NCBI GenBank assembly: GCA_020466095.1
Contig: CM035809.1
Coordinates: 26,843,063-26,907,062 of the forward strand
Reading direction: 5' to 3'
DNA length: 64,000 nucleotides
Source: Chlorops oryzae
Lineage: Eukaryota > Arthropoda > Insecta > Diptera > Chloropidae
The notes under the pieces were generated by a model, which was not told where the DNA came from, searched no databases, and saw only the letters and a program-made list of their open reading frames with translations. Below, in pieces: positions 22,697 to 35,412 of the stretch (positions are counted from its first letter, which is position 1; each line of letters begins with the position of its first letter). The translations under genes and the position numbers were made by a program.

Positions 22697-25600
22697 CCTT
22701 TCAATTGAAAGCTTCTAAAGCATTACTTGACATTGATCAGAAGAAGAGATTCTTTTCGACGACCAGAATCAACGACACTAAGACCACAAACGAAGGTCCA
22801 ACAGAAGAGAATATGGAGAATAAAAGTGATAAAGTCAATGTGAACAAACAGGAGTTAAAGAAACGTCTGACCCCATTACAATATCAGGTAACGCAAGAAG
22901 CGGCCACAGAACGTCCATACACAGGTAAATTGTTCTTATAAAAATGAGCCATCCGATTAATGTCTCTAATCTGGTTTCCATTTCCATTTAAGGTTGTTAC
23001 AATAAACATTATGAAAAAGGAATTTATCAGTGCATAGTCTGCCATCAAGATCTATTTAGTTCCGATACAAAATACGATTCCGGTTGTGGCTGGCCCGCTT
23101 TCAATGATGTGCTGGACAAGGGAAAAGTAACACTGCATCGTGATGCAAGTATACCAGGTAAAATCGAAATTTGATGACATGCTTTCATGCGTTCTTGTTT
23201 TGATTATTGGATGAAATTATTATTTTTTTTTTTTTATAGATATTTCTATTCATTTTTTATACATACATATTTACTTAGTAGATTTTTTGAGTGGGTTTTC
23301 TTTTTTTGAATTTATCGGTTGAAATTTTGGTTTTCCGAATTTCTTTGGATAATTTGTTTGGTTTTTTCTTGACTTTTCCGTAAATCTGGAAAATGAACCT
23401 TTGAAGATTTTCCATTCACTTAGAAATTTTGTTCAACTACTACTGCAATTACTAGTGCCAAAGATTTTACATCCAAATACCGAAATGTGGTCCGTTGATA
23501 GTCTTTTGATGCTATCTGCATTATCAACATAACTTCTTCAAAGGAGCTTAGAAACCTATAAGCCATCGGCTTCAAAAAACTTACGTGTCTACGGTGTATA
23601 AAAAAATGTTCAGTGTATATGGGCAAATCCTCCCGCAAGGGTTATCTTTTATGATTTACGGGCTTGGCAACCCCGCGGACCCTAGCCAACTGAGGGCCAA
23701 AACAGACCGACTGAGTATGGAGTCACGATTTGGTAGCGTCGTCATAGTACGGCGTGACAGGTTTGAGCATACGACCTACACTTAGCATGGCGTGTTGCAG
23801 CTATACTAGTTATAGCTGTATTCACGCTGTTAACTAGACATAACATGTTACCACGGATCCGGTCCGGGATCGGTTGCATCCGCCGGATATTGGGTTGGCC
23901 CTTCGGGGACGTTTCGTGGTGGCTGTGGTAATTTATGAGGTGTGGATAGCACCGTATCCCCACCCAGGATAGCCAATTCGGTCCATACTCACTGATGGGT
24001 ACCTGGGGGAAGAATGCACACTTCCCCTGGGGCAAAAACCAAAAACGTCTGGTGAAGCACCAATGTGTATAGACCGGACGCTAAACTTCAATATCATATA
24101 TATATATATATGGGCAAATCCAGACACTTACGCACAGTTTAAATTCAGTTTTCAATATCAAAGGAATATGATAAATGAGAATCAAAGAATACTCAAAGTT
24201 TGCATATAGACCAACGGAAATTAACCATTCGATTCATTTTTCTAGTTAATAAATAAAATAGGCACCAATATATTGCAGCTCTGGGGACACTCTAAGCTCC
24301 TTGATTGTTCTATAAAGCACATTGCAGGGAGCAACAAATAGATGAAAACAAATTCTTAGAATTGCTTAAAATCGTGACAGTTTTTGTTAATTCGCCGGAA
24401 TGTTATAAAATGCAAGCGGGTAACAGAAATGAAATTGATATTCGAAGGAACACTCATTTTGGTCAGAGGATGTAAACAAAAAAATTTAAAAAAAAAACCC
24501 CAATTTCTTTTTTCGGCGCTTGGCTTGCTTTCCACTGGATTTGCCAATATCCTGTGTTTTTCGTAGGACTCCTTCTCTTTTTCCCCTCGCATATTTTCAT
24601 TTGATGAGAAGCTATAATTTCTCTCCAAAAGGCTTAGAAATATTTACATAGCTCTCCAAAGTAGACATAGTTGTGTCTTTCAGCCTTCTGGTTGATCAAA
24701 GGAATATATTTATATTTATTTATAATTTTTTTCTCTTTTTTAATGGAGCTAAATCCCGATTGAAATTTGTAAAATTGCAAAATGTGTGCCGTCCGTCCCA
24801 CTCGCTCAGTTTTGTTATCATATTCTGTTAATTTACCTTTCATTTATTTATTGTATTATTTTTTTTTATTCGTTTTTAATTTGAATGCTTATTAAGATTA
24901 TCTTCGAAACGTTAATTACGTCCAAACGGAAATTATTTCGATGCTTATTTAAGAGTTCAAGTAGTTGGCTGTGAGTTCGTGTTGTACTAAAAAAAAAAAA
25001 AAATTTCCTTGCATTCTTTTGTTTTCCCTGAATGAAGCCTATCAACTTTCTCTTATGAAGATCTGTGCTTTAATTTAGTGATAACGTCTAAGAAAATGTC
25101 CGCGTGAGCATTTATTACTACATCAATTTACTCTGTATCGTTATATGTATGTCAAATATTCATACAAGTATGTACATGCATCGTATAAACCTACCTACTA
25201 TATACTACGTATTTTCGTTGAATTCTTATATGTTGATGATGAAAAACCGAAAAGAATCTCATTTTCCTAATCGAAAACTTTTTCCCTTCTTTTGCTCTCT
25301 TTATTTGATGCAAAAACAAAAAAAAAAAAAACATAAAAAAAAAAAAAACTCTCGAAAAATAAAATTCAAAACCTTTTGTCTTTTATCAATCCTATTTAAT
25401 TAAACCAAAAAAAAAAAAAAAAAAAAAAAAAACACATATATTTAAATTATCATAATAAAAACATTAGTGGTAATTTCGAAAACGTTAGGCATGGTCAGGA
25501 CGGAAGTACGCTGTTCGAAATGCTCAGCTCATATGGGTCATGTTTTTGACGATGGACCGCCGCCGAAGTATCAACGTTTCTGCATAAATTCAGCATCAAT

Positions 25601-25736
25601 TGTCTTTGTGCCAGTGAAAAAACCGGCAGCCGCAGCAAGCAACACTACTAACGGAAGCGGAAGTGGAAGTGGTGTTGGTGTTGGAAGTACTAATAAAACC
25701 CCAACGAATACTGCAGGCTCACAGAAAAAGAAATGA
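22697..25736 (+). CDS. SelR: Methionine-R-sulfoxide reductase B, isoform with proximal 3' exon
   Basis: Reduces methionine-R-sulfoxide in proteins, using thioredoxin; in flies it also reverses Mical oxidation of actin (established). Coding exons are 22697-22924, 22993-23157 and 25489-25736. From the ATG at 22813 the product is 174 residues. Zinc cysteines fall at 51, 54 (CIVC), 101 and 104 (CSKC). The resolving-type cysteine is 69 ([10 protein letters not shown]) and the catalytic cysteine is 124 (QRFCINSAS), the same numbers as in Drosophila MsrB. The tail is serine/glycine/threonine-rich and lysine-ended. The exon 22697-22924 is open upstream of this ATG with [12 protein letters not shown], so a longer, possibly mitochondrial, form can start in an earlier exon. 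Frame intact. Confidence 0.93.
23631..24106. mobile_element. Retroposon fragment with 15-base target duplication
   Basis: Flanked by tatatgggcaaatcc at 23616-23630 and 24107-24121, with a (TA)n run at the right end (about 24096-24111). The insert is GC-richer than its surroundings. A variable-length duplication plus a simple-repeat tail is typical of target-primed non-LTR (LINE or SINE) insertion. No reverse transcriptase remains, so this would be a 5'-truncated LINE end or a SINE. It lies in a SelR intron. Confidence 0.6.
25489..25736 (+). CDS. SelR: SelR alternative terminal exon A
   Basis: Acceptor at 25487-25488, in phase with the donor at 23157. Encodes [18 protein letters not shown], the second zinc pair, then catalytic Cys124 in RFCINSAS, then a 40-residue low-complexity tail ([25 protein letters not shown]). 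A polypyrimidine tract is weak and long A-runs precede the acceptor. Used in place of exon B at 29777. Confidence 0.9.
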
Positions 25737-25961
25737 AAGGAAATTTGTAGACACCTATAAGATTGTATCAAATTAAATGTATCGTTCTTATTTCGTTTCA
25801 ATTATTCATAAGTTCTTTGTGAAAATTCCTTTGTTCTAAATATTCTTCCGAGTATATGCGATGCGATGGATTGATTTCAATTATGTAAAATATTTCTTTT
25901 TTAAAAAAAAAATTTCAATGAATGGAGAAAATTTATCGTTGAAAACGAAATTGTAAAGCCA
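25737..25961. other. SelR 3' untranslated region of isoform A
   Basis: AT-rich sequence after the stop codon of exon A; it is also intron for isoform B. No other feature. Confidence 0.5.
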
Positions 25962-26487
25962 GAATTCCAATAGCGCAGGAGCTGCGTAACGTGAATTCCT
26001 GCAAACATTCAACACATGAAAACATATGGAAGCACGTTCAATCAATTTCCTGCATGCTCGCGCACACGCACGAGTTCGAAAAATTGAATATTTCCTGCGC
26101 GTGAGCTACATGACAGCTGAGTATAACAGTTGAAAAAAGGAATATAACAGTGTTGTAGAAACTATTGAGTACTTTTTTAAGGTACTTGGTACTACGGGGG
26201 CATACTTTTCTTGCTCAATCAAGTAATATGCATTAAATTTTATTTTATTTTAAGCTTCGATGTCTATATTTATAATTTATATTATTTATTTGTTAAGTAA
26301 AAGGGAATATTACATTCCGTTCATAGAAAATAAGACGAGTACAAGAGTAGCTAAAAATGTACTGAGTCAGGTTTATATCCAAAACCGCAGCAATGACATG
26401 CTCATGCACACGCATTATTGGAAATTGCATTTTTCCTGCACCTCCTGCAGCAGGAAATTTCCTGCAGCTCCTGCGCTATTGGAATTC
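25962..26487. mobile_element. MITE with GAATTCCAATAGCGCAGGAG ends
   Basis: Inverted ends GAATTCCAATAGCGCAGGAG (25962) and its complement ending at 26487, extended by ctgc. Inner inverted words around cctgcag and gcatgctcgcgcacacgc also pair. About 526 bases, non-coding, between the two alternative SelR exons. Confidence 0.75.
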
Positions 26488-27516
26488 CCGCTTAAGTCTT
26501 GACATATACTCAAAGAATATTATTATAGTAACTCATTCAAATTTCTTATATGGAGTAGTACTAAGTGATGGTTGAATCTATAAATGAACTAACTTTGAGC
26601 ACTAAATATGTTTTTATTTAGATTTTTTTTCTTTTTCTTTAAATTCAATTCTTCAATTTATTATATCTGTTTGAAAACAATGAAACTAGTCAAAGCAAAG
26701 CAAGTTATCTTATGGCAGCTTTGCTTTTTCATATTTCGCACTTTATCGCAAGATTTTATAAGTTTCGGCGTCTAAATGAAAAGCTTATTGATATCAAGTA
26801 TTTGTTCTTGAGTATTTAGATTTAGAACACATTGATAAGTTATATAGAGAAACTCTTAAGCATATTTTTTATAATCATTTCTGAGATAAGACTTATTGCT
26901 AGCCTTATGCTTGTTGTTAATCTTAATGCAAACCTTTCATAAATTGTTTCAGCAATATTGTTCGAAAGGACTATCAAAAGAAGATTCTCTAACAGCTCGA
27001 TTCGAAATATTCCCTTTGGAAAATTATTTCTGGTTGAAAAATTCTCCATATCTCGCTTTAGATTAAAGAAATGAATATAAAAGCAAATGAATTCGAATTA
27101 AGAATCACACATTCTATTATGACGTTTAGAATATCTCTTTTTTCCGCGGTGAAAAATTCATATTTCTAGGGAAAAAATTCCCGGCGAATATTCGTTTAGA
27201 ATAGGGATGCTGCAAACACATTGGGATATCTTTATCTATTGAGCAAGATTCGGCAGCCTTATTATAATGTTTCCCACTCCTGTAAAGGGGCATAAAAATA
27301 TAGGCTTTAATATCTTGCCTTTGAGAGATTTTCGAATCATTACAGCAGTTGTTTTGACTAGTTTCAGCTAAATTTAACGCTTCCTAAGTTTGAATATGAT
27401 TTTTTTTTTTTTTCCTTTAAACATACTTCAAATTTCCAATCAACCAACCAATCATTTGTCAAAACATACTTCGTTGCAATAGTTTTAAGAGAAAAACAAA
27501 TTTCATGCCACATTTA

Positions 27517-28032
27517 AGCCCAAAATCCAACATTGCGAGAGCCCGATGCGAGAGTGCGCGACGTCACGAAAATGTTTTGCGTGACGCATTTCAATCTCCA
27601 ATGAGAGTTTTGCGTCACGCTGATGATAGCATAATTTCGCTTCTAGTAATGCAATATTTGAACCGAGTACCAATCTAACGAGTACCGAGTACTCATAAAA
27701 ATAATACGCTATCACTTGAGTTTAAAATTTAATTCAAAATTCTCAAAAATTTTTAAAATGAACCGAAGCTCGCGAAATATTTTAAAAGCGAACAGTTTTT
27801 GTTTTATTAGTTTAAACGAGTACCCAATGGCGAGTACTCAAAAAAAGCTACATCATTAGCCTGTCAAATTGCCTCGCAACCAGAAATATTCAATTTTTCA
27901 AAATTTTCTCGCTACGAGTTCTCGCAGTGCGATACATTGGAGCTTGAACCAATTAGATTTAATGTATTGAAATTTGTTTGCGTCTCGTCTCGCGCTCTCG
28001 CATCGGGCTCTCGCAATGTTGGATTTTGGGCT
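27517..28032. mobile_element. PIF/Harbinger-like MITE with TTA duplication
   Basis: Long inverted ends of about 39 bases: AGCCCAAAATCCAACATTGC at 27517 continuing gagagcccgatgcgagag, and the complement ending at 28032. Flanked by TTA on both sides (27514-27516 and 28033-28035). The internal sequence is AT-rich and carries gagtaccgagtact-type palindromes. It lies between the SelR alternative exons. Confidence 0.75.
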
Positions 28033-29776
28033 TTATACGACAGGATGTCCATATGTTCTCTCTCTCTCTACCCATAAATGTTTTGAATACACACATTTTT
28101 TATCGATTCGAAAAGTGTTATCCGCTGTGACGCTTTAACTCTGGGCATAATGCTGAAAGGACAATAAATTTTTCGCTTACAAAATGCTTTCAGTTTCGCT
28201 TCATAATTTTCGCTTTAAAATACTTTTGTTAAAAAATATTTTTCGTTCGAAATTTAACTGCTTTGGGACATCATTTTTTGGTTATTTTATGAGTTATACT
28301 GACTTAAAATCGAATTTACATTAACGATAGATTGAATATCGAAAATATACACACATATACATATATATATATATATATATAACGAATAAATATTATATAT
28401 ATATTTTTTTCTTATTTTCTCTTTTTTCGCTTTTTTATATGTGCCTGTTTGTTGTGTGTACGGGGGAACCACCACTCACCACTCACACTTCTAACCAACA
28501 TTAAACATTCATGTAAAATTATGATCAATGAAACAAAAAAAAAAAAATTATATATACATATTTACAATCGCATTAAATGTGACATTTTTATATACATACA
28601 TATGTTCGGAATTAACAACTTGTGTGTAACAACAATAATGAAAATATCGCACAATCGCTTTTCGAAATTCATTTGATTAACCCGCAATTGAAAATTATTA
28701 TTTAAAAAAAAATACATATATATAAAATATATTTAATAATTTATTATTTAAATGATTTTTCATTGCTGCTGTTATTTCGAACTTGAAACTTTTCATTTCG
28801 AAAATGCAATTATTTTTTCGAACATTCATTTTATTTGTCGAAATTGGGATTTAATTCGATTGAAATCAACAATTAATTGTAAATTTTCTTATTCTAATTC
28901 GATATAATTTCGAAAAATATTGAAAAATTGATTTAAAAAATTCTTTTAATTTGAAAATTCGACTTTTTTCGTTACATATCTCCAATAATATCGAAAAAAT
29001 GAATTTTCGAAATATTCTTCTTCGTTCATTGCTGTCTTCTTTTATTCTTCGAATCCTTCACAAATTCGCTCTTGTTCGACAAACACCACCTTATTCGAAT
29101 TCGAATCGTCATTGGTTAACATTTGCTTCTCATTATTATTTATTCTCTCTATGCTGCCACCAAATCGCACATTCCCATTTTGCGCTCCAAATCGTCCAAA
29201 ATTTCGCACTTCATCGGCCATTTTCGCTGCATTGAATTCTCATTTCGCCTTCGCATTAAAATCGCCCCAATCGTTCTCTTCATCATTTTGAATCTTTTTT
29301 TGAAATCTTTTATTTTATTTTATTTTCTTCTTTTTTTTTTTTGACGACACCTGTCAATCATTTTGCAATTTCTTTAATCCAATTTTAATTAAATTTTATG
29401 AAATTTATGTATTAACAAAATTTACCAAAAAAAAAAAAATATATACCTATATATATTTCAAAAAAAAACGACAACCCTAAAAATCGCCGCTCGATTGCTA
29501 ACCCAAACTGCTCTACAAATTAATTGAAACAAATTTAAACAAAAAATTCCAATCGAAAATCACACTTGCAAAAATTTTGAATGAAAACCGAAAAACAAAA
29601 TTAATAAATTAACTCAAAAAATTCGCTAATTTGCTTAATTTCACAAAAAAAAAAAAAAAAAAAAAATATTAAAAAAAATAAATTCGAAAACAAAATCGCA
29701 TAAAAATTGTTCGCAAAAAACAAATCAAAAAAAAAACAAAAAGGGGGTAATATTTTACTACTAATTGCAAATCCAG
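28033..29776. other. SelR intron, AT-rich, no gene seen
   Basis: Very AT-rich sequence with TA microsatellites (28355-28410, 28550-28600) and repeated ttcgaa words (28780-29110). A 92-codon frame overlapping 29707 is the alternative SelR exon read through its acceptor. Confidence 0.5.
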
Positions 29777-29985
29777 ATCGCATACGCACAGAGGTACGTT
29801 GTGCACGCTGCAACGCTCATATGGGTCATGTCTTCGAGGATGGTCCGAAGCCGACGAGGAAACGTTATTGCATCAATTCGGCGGCCATCGAATTCGTTTC
29901 GGCCGAGGAGCTCAATCAGCGGGCATCATCGACGACGACGACTACGACTCCAGTCCACACTGGTACACCGATTGCACAGCAATAA
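29777..29985 (+). CDS. SelR: SelR alternative terminal exon B
   Basis: Acceptor aaatccag at 29769-29776, in phase with the donor at 23157. Encodes [37 protein letters not shown] with catalytic cysteine again at position 124, and a short threonine-rich tail ([19 protein letters not shown]). The isoform is 161 residues. Exon A and exon B align without gaps over about 40 residues and replace each other, as expected of a duplicated exon. B is closer to the usual MsrB sequence ([11 protein letters not shown]). Confidence 0.9.
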
Positions 29986-30763
29986 CATCGAAGGTTCCTC
30001 ATGAGTCTGATGGACTGTGCGACACAGCATTTAGGAATCGAGTCGAGCGAAAGAGTCTGCCTACAGAAGAACATCCCAACCAACGATGGAGGCCAATTAT
30101 TGTTGAACATTATTATTCCTTTATATATTTTTGTGTTTTTACTAGTTAAGCGAAATGTTTTTACAGTGTACCTATCTAAGATTTAAAATTATTCGTTTGT
30201 TTTTTTTTTTGTTAATAGAGAACTGTTAAAAACAATCAGTCAATTAAAACTAATTAAAAGATCAATCAAATCGGATCATTAAATTATTAACTACAGAGTG
30301 TTCTAAAGTACCTATCAAAAAATGTCGTCTTAAAAAGAATTTGTTGTCATTTTCGTTCAGATATAACAAAAAAAAAAAAAAAAAAAATGTTTTTAATTAT
30401 TATTTTTTTAATTGGTATAATAAAGAGGTACAAATATTTGTGCGATTTTTATGAAACTTTGTTCATTCAGTGTTAAGGGAAGTCCTTAAGAATCGAGGGT
30501 TAATGTAAAATAAGTTGAATATTCTATAGAGCATAGTAGGTGCCGAGCGAGATTTTCTTGAATGAAAGGAAAAGCAATTACAAAAATGAAGAGCTGTGAG
30601 GAGTTCCAAAACAATCTTCTTAATGGTGCTCTCCCCGTTCCTTGCACACGCTAATACATTATTGGAGACTATCTTCGACGGTTTTGACAAGAAAATGCTC
30701 TGCATTGATGTGTAGACATGATCTTGTGTGTTGATGCAATACTCAAAAAAAAGTTAGATGACT
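29986..30763. other. SelR 3' untranslated region and spacer
   Basis: Likely 3' untranslated region of isoform B. An AATAAAG word at 30418-30424 follows a long A-run. No separate gene is seen. Confidence 0.4.
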
Positions 30764-31515
30764 ACCCAGTAGTCAGCGGAGCCACCACAACACTAGCGAT
30801 TTCACTAGTCACTGGGTGTCGGGGATCGGTCCCTTTCCTATCCAAGACGCTGGCGAATTTAACATTACGATCTCATTGCCGGGGACAGGTCGTCCTTTTA
30901 TGCGCCACCTTTAACCAGTCATTTCGCTAGCGAAAAGGGGCAGGAAAATGGCCTAGCACCAGCGACTGAGAAGAAAAAAGAAAAATTTCATTTTTTGTTT
31001 TGACTTTTTTTAAATTTATTTATTTTATTAATTATTATATTTTTTTTTGTTTATCTATTTTTTATTTTAAATCTTTTTTATCTTACTTCTCTTAAAATTT
31101 TCTCGCCTCGAACCGCTGAAAAAAATAATAATAAAACCTTAAAAATTTAGGTGAAAATGTTTGTCTTCCAAAATAACTCAACTATGAACAAAAAAAAAAA
31201 AAAACTCTAATTTATAAAAAAGTAAAAAATTTAGGAAAAATTCTCGCCGCCCGCAGGGATTGAACCCCGAACCTCCCGGCTATCGAGTCATAGTTTGAAC
31301 CACTGCGCTATCGAACGCTTGACGGGCAAATGATCAGAATGCGAGGTAAAAGCAGACAACAGCAAAAACAATCATACGCAGCGAATAGGGAAATGTGAGC
31401 TGAGGCCTATCTACTCTTTCAGGTTCATGTGGTAGGTGAAATGGCTAGTCATCAAGGACTGGCACTTTGGCGTGTCACAAATATCGGGCGGCGACCTACT
31501 GACTACTGGGTATCC
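30764..31515. mobile_element. Repeat block with GACTACCCAGTAGTC ends and a tRNA-like core
   Basis: Inverted ends: gactacccagtagtcagcgg near 30764 and its partial complement ctactgactactgggtat near 31498-31515. In the middle, on the minus strand at 31236-31315, is a tRNA-like segment with an A-box (TAGCGCAGTGGTTCAAAC) and a B-box (GGTTCAATCCC). The tRNA-like part is framed by A-rich sequence and is better read as a SINE or tRNA relic inside a larger element than as a functional tRNA. Confidence 0.5.
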
Positions 31516-32296
31516 TTGGCTTGCCGAAAAGTGGACTGTAAATTGATGTATTTTACTTTGACTCGTCCAAGACGATTCGAGTCAAAGTAACCGATGTAGA
31601 AATAGAAATAAAACAAGAATTAGCCAAAAGAAAAACACGAAAGAAAATTGATATATATATATATCCTCAAAGGAATATTTTATTGTGAGATAATCGCAAG
31701 TATATTTTTATATTACCGGTTGCTTGGAGCTCCTTGATCGCAATTAAATTCAAGTCAAAAAGCAACCGAAAGCTTGACTTAATATTTTACATAGAAAACA
31801 AGTATTTTTGGTCAGCGACCGGTATATCGCTAGTATCCTAGTATTAACAACTTATACTATTATTGTGCATTGGGAGCCTTCTCTTTCTGTTTACATTATG
31901 AGGTTACTATATATAAAAAAAATTTAGGTTTATTCTTAAGTATCTTCGATCAAGAGAATAGCAAATATGCGCGTTTATCTTGAGATTTCTATGGAATGGA
32001 GAATTTTCTTCGATGCAACAACAGCATCTACAGTTGTCTTCTCTTATTGTTACCCGCGACGCGACGGTTCTATTTTGGGAATTTCGGATAATAATATTCA
32101 TTATATACATTACTCTCTATATAAAATAATTTAATAGATCATTCCTCTGACCGTACTGTAGAAGAATCTACTATGACTTTATAAACCGATATAAGTTTCA
32201 AATTGTTTTGAAAAAAAAAAGTAACTATTATTCTCTAAAACTATCTATCACAATTAAATTTAAAGCTTATTTAGCAAATTTTTAATCGATTTTCTC
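31516..32296. other. Intergenic, no gene seen
   Basis: AT-rich sequence ending in the 3' untranslated region of the minus-strand SLC19 gene. A small inverted pair (tttactttgactcgtc and its complement, 31550-31590) is present. Confidence 0.4.
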
Positions 32297-35200
32297 TTAT
32301 GTCGTTATATCTAAATTCCCGGAATTCTTTCTACAAATAAAATATTCAGCCAAAACTGAAATGAAATAGATGAAGCCTACGACAATAAAGTAAAACGCGT
32401 AGACTGTATACTGGCCCTTAGCACTCAGCGCGAAGCCATTCTCTGAGATAACAACGAGCGTTAATATCGTTTGTAGTATTAAAGCGAAAAGGGTGTTTAT
32501 GCCGAAGACAAGACCAAAGCTCTCCTCTTCAAGGTAGCGTGCAACTTCAGCGCTAATTGGAAGACAAAAAAAAAAAATTAAGTTCAAAAAATTACTATAT
32601 ACAATGTATATGCCATTTACCTAGCGACGGTAATTGTAAAAGCATATAAAGCACCGAATAAAATGAATCCGACATAGGAAACATACACCGAACGGGTCCA
32701 ACAGCAAAGCAATATAGCGCCACCTTCCAATGACGAAAGTATGGCAAGCAGAAGAAGACTAGTTATAGGCTTGAGACGTCCAGAATGTAAATAACCCGCT
32801 GCCAAAGCCGACAAAGCAGCGAGAGCAGTTAAAACCGCATCGACAGCACCATTCCAAGCGATCTTGAAAACATAAATAAATTAGAATATATAGCAAACAA
32901 ACTATAATAATCAGGGCTCGGATATATATGCATTTATAAATTTAAAGCATACTTTATGGAGTAAAATTTTTGTTCAACTCATTTAAAGTTAAGAATTTAA
33001 TAGATTTTTAACTTCAATGTGCATTTTTTGAAGTTAGAAAAGCAGTTTGAAGTTCATATTCGCTAAACTTATTCGCAAAATGTTGGGGAAAAATTTTTTT
33101 TTTACCCCATAAAGTATGCTTTAAATTTATAAATGCAACAAAATCCGAGCCCTGATAATAATAGTTCTGCCGCCTACCTCAATATCCGGCTCAATATCCT
33201 TCCATAGGACTTGAACGTATGAAATAACCTGTAAATATCCACAAAATCCTACAGCATACCAAATACTCCATTGAACGACTTTTAAATTTGTATAGGCATT
33301 GCGAAAATGTCTCCAAAGCAAACCAAATGGACTCGCTATCTTAAGATGAACGGTCGCTGGACTTTCTACCGTCTTCGTCAGCACAGAAGCGGACGTTTGT
33401 GTCGATTGTTGGATCTCATCCAAATATTTCTCGCGATGGAAATACAAACTTCGATCGACCCTGGGAAGTCCAAATGCCCAGAAAGTTGCAGCGATTTGAG
33501 CTAAAATTTAACGAAATTCATTCATCCCACATCATTTTTCGTAAAGTAAGAAGTAGGTACTCACTTCCCAAAGTTATAAAATTCAGTTCTCTATAGTCCA
33601 TAAGGTTGAAGTAAAGTAACAGTTGCGCCATAATCCCAGCTACGAGTTTTCCAACGAACATCGCTGCACGCGTATGTGACGTGACTTTGGGGTAATACTT
33701 TTTATCCACCTTTGCATAAATGTACGTGTAATAAGCCACCTCAGCTGCCATGTATGTCCCGTAGAAGAGTTCGAGTACTTGTAACGCCTCCAGCGATGTT
33801 GTCCAAATAAGCATACTCCATACTATAATGCCCGTAACACCGATTGTTATAATTAGCGGTTTATATCTGCAAGATTTGGAATATAGACGATTTAGTTAAA
33901 TCATAAAATTGGTCTAGAGGATTCGCAACAGCTTAAAATAGTCTTCAACAAACTACCGGAATCATTGGAACTCATTGAAAAACTTAATATAATTGAAAGT
34001 TTGTGGATATTGGGTTAAGGGGGTCTTCTCATTGAGCAACTTTTTTTTTCGACTTTTTTTTTTTTTTGCATTTATTTATAGCTTGGGTAGTTGTGAATAT
34101 GCCCCTAAAAGGATTTTTTGAAATTCGAAATAGTTTAGAGGATATAGCCTTCTTTGTCGAGCAAGATCTGCGCTAAAACGAGTAATTTTTGCGTTGCTTC
34201 AAACTTTAAACGCGTTTATCTCGAAACCACGTTTTTCGAACTGGCGGCCATGATATCTCCAGTTCAACTGAACCGATTTTCATGAAACAAAGTGGAATCG
34301 ACGCAGAATTGTCACCATTCTCGGGTGAACCTCGACCATAATTTTAAAAAATTTTTTACTATTTTTTTTTTTACACTAAACTACAAAAAAAAAAGCCCGA
34401 AATTGAAATTTTTTTTTTGAATGGCCGCCATTTTGTCAAAAAAAATCACAAAATTAAGCTTGAGGTTCACCCGAGAATTACATCTATACTGATTATAACC
34501 CCGTTTTTTTTTTTCCATTTCGGACGCTCCGGAGACCCGGAATCGTGGCCGCCGTGACGACACCTTTTTTTTCACCACCAACTTTGAAGTCTCATTACTT
34601 TTTGAACAGCCCACGTATCGAGGCAAAAAAAATTTTTTTTATTTACTTTGAACCTTTTGTAATACAATAAATAAAAAAAGTTTTCAATTATTCTTTGCGT
34701 TTTCAAATAAGAATTTTTTTAAAAAGGGTCCAAAAAACGGGTTTTCAATGAGAAGACCCCCTTAACAGTTCCGTATAAAAAATGCCCTGGCTATTCAAAT
34801 TTTTAGCTAAACGAGAGCTTTCTTTGGGTCAATAGGACACTTAAAATAAGTGGGATTTAAGTTACTATTTAGAATTAAGTTTAAACTCTTTAGATTCAGT
34901 CAAACCCGCAAAACTCTACGCTCAACAACCTCGTCTTTCAAAGAAGGCTCATAGGGCATTTACATATACGTTTTAGCGCTACTCGTTTAAGCTAAAACGA
35001 CTAAGTCAAAACGGGGTGTTTACATATGCGCATGTCGTTTTGTCAGTTTGTGGTTGTCTTTTGTTTGCTTGTGGAGCGTAGGGTCTATGGCAGCAGAACT
35101 TCCTAACGCTCTCTAAAAATTCTCCATTCTTCAAAATCTCACCTTAAAAAGTCCGTTATGAGGAACACCACGACCAACTGGGCTAGATACGAGTACGTCC

Positions 35201-35412
35201 CAACTGGATAGACATCTCGATTAACCTGAAATCGAATGGGAAAATTAACTTCTCTCGTCGTTTCATGTATTTAAAATGTTCCTCACCTGATCTTGTGTTA
35301 TATTACGCCATGGTCCGAGTAAATATTCCGTTACATACGGCTCTGAAGGTCGAATTTCTCGCAGAAACCCAAAAACGCACAACAGGCACGATATCTTCAG
35401 CCATTCTTTCAT
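32297..35412 (-). CDS. SLC19-family thiamine/folate-type transporter
   Basis: Multi-pass plasma-membrane carrier of the reduced-folate/thiamine family (SLC19). Six minus-strand exons: 35287-35412, 35143-35225, 33565-33866, 33178-33500, 32621-32862, 32297-32552; total 443 residues, in the family range. All junctions keep phase. Visible: the amino-terminal signature CLLCVFGFLREIRPSEPYVTEY, then helices including YLVQLVVVFLITDFL and YMAAEVAYYTYIYAKV, and the central loop with charged residues before VVQWSIWYAVGFCGY. The late helices include SYVGFILFGALYAFTITVA and YTVYAFYFIVVGFIYFISVL. The start at 35412 fits the family, although the frame stays open 5' of it to an acceptor-like site near 35462. 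Two transposons sit in its introns (34019-34761 and 32912-33154). Substrate cannot be told from sequence; fly paralogues exist. Confidence 0.9.
32912..33154. mobile_element. hAT-type MITE, copy 1 of a 240-base family
   Basis: Inverted ends CAGGGCTCGGAT and ATCCGAGCCCTG, then inner paired gcatttataaatttaaagca, flanked by perfect 8-base repeats ATAATAAT (32904-32911, 33155-33162). An 8-base duplication is the hAT rule. A sister copy with the same internal sequence lies at 53265-53505. Located in an SLC19 intron. Confidence 0.85.
34019..34761 (-). mobile_element. TTAA-flanked MITE, copy 2
   Basis: Same family as 7-746, opposite orientation, with TTAA on both sides (34015-34018 and 34762-34765). 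It lies in the SLC19 intron between exons 2 and 3. Nearly identical to the other copies outside homopolymers. Confidence 0.88.
34952..35060. repeat. Fragment of the TAGGRCATTTACAYATACG MITE
   Basis: About 80 bases starting tagggcatttacatatacgt match the reverse complement of the right end of the element at 46739-47658 (ctttagcgctactcgtttaa, then aacggggtgtttacatatg). It is a truncated copy in the SLC19 intron, immediately 5' of exon 2. Confidence 0.65.

Noticed and set aside
31236..31315. A nuclear tRNA gene on the minus strand
   Set aside because: A- and B-box words are present but the acceptor and anticodon stems do not form properly, and it is embedded in a larger repeat. Treated as a tRNA-derived relic.
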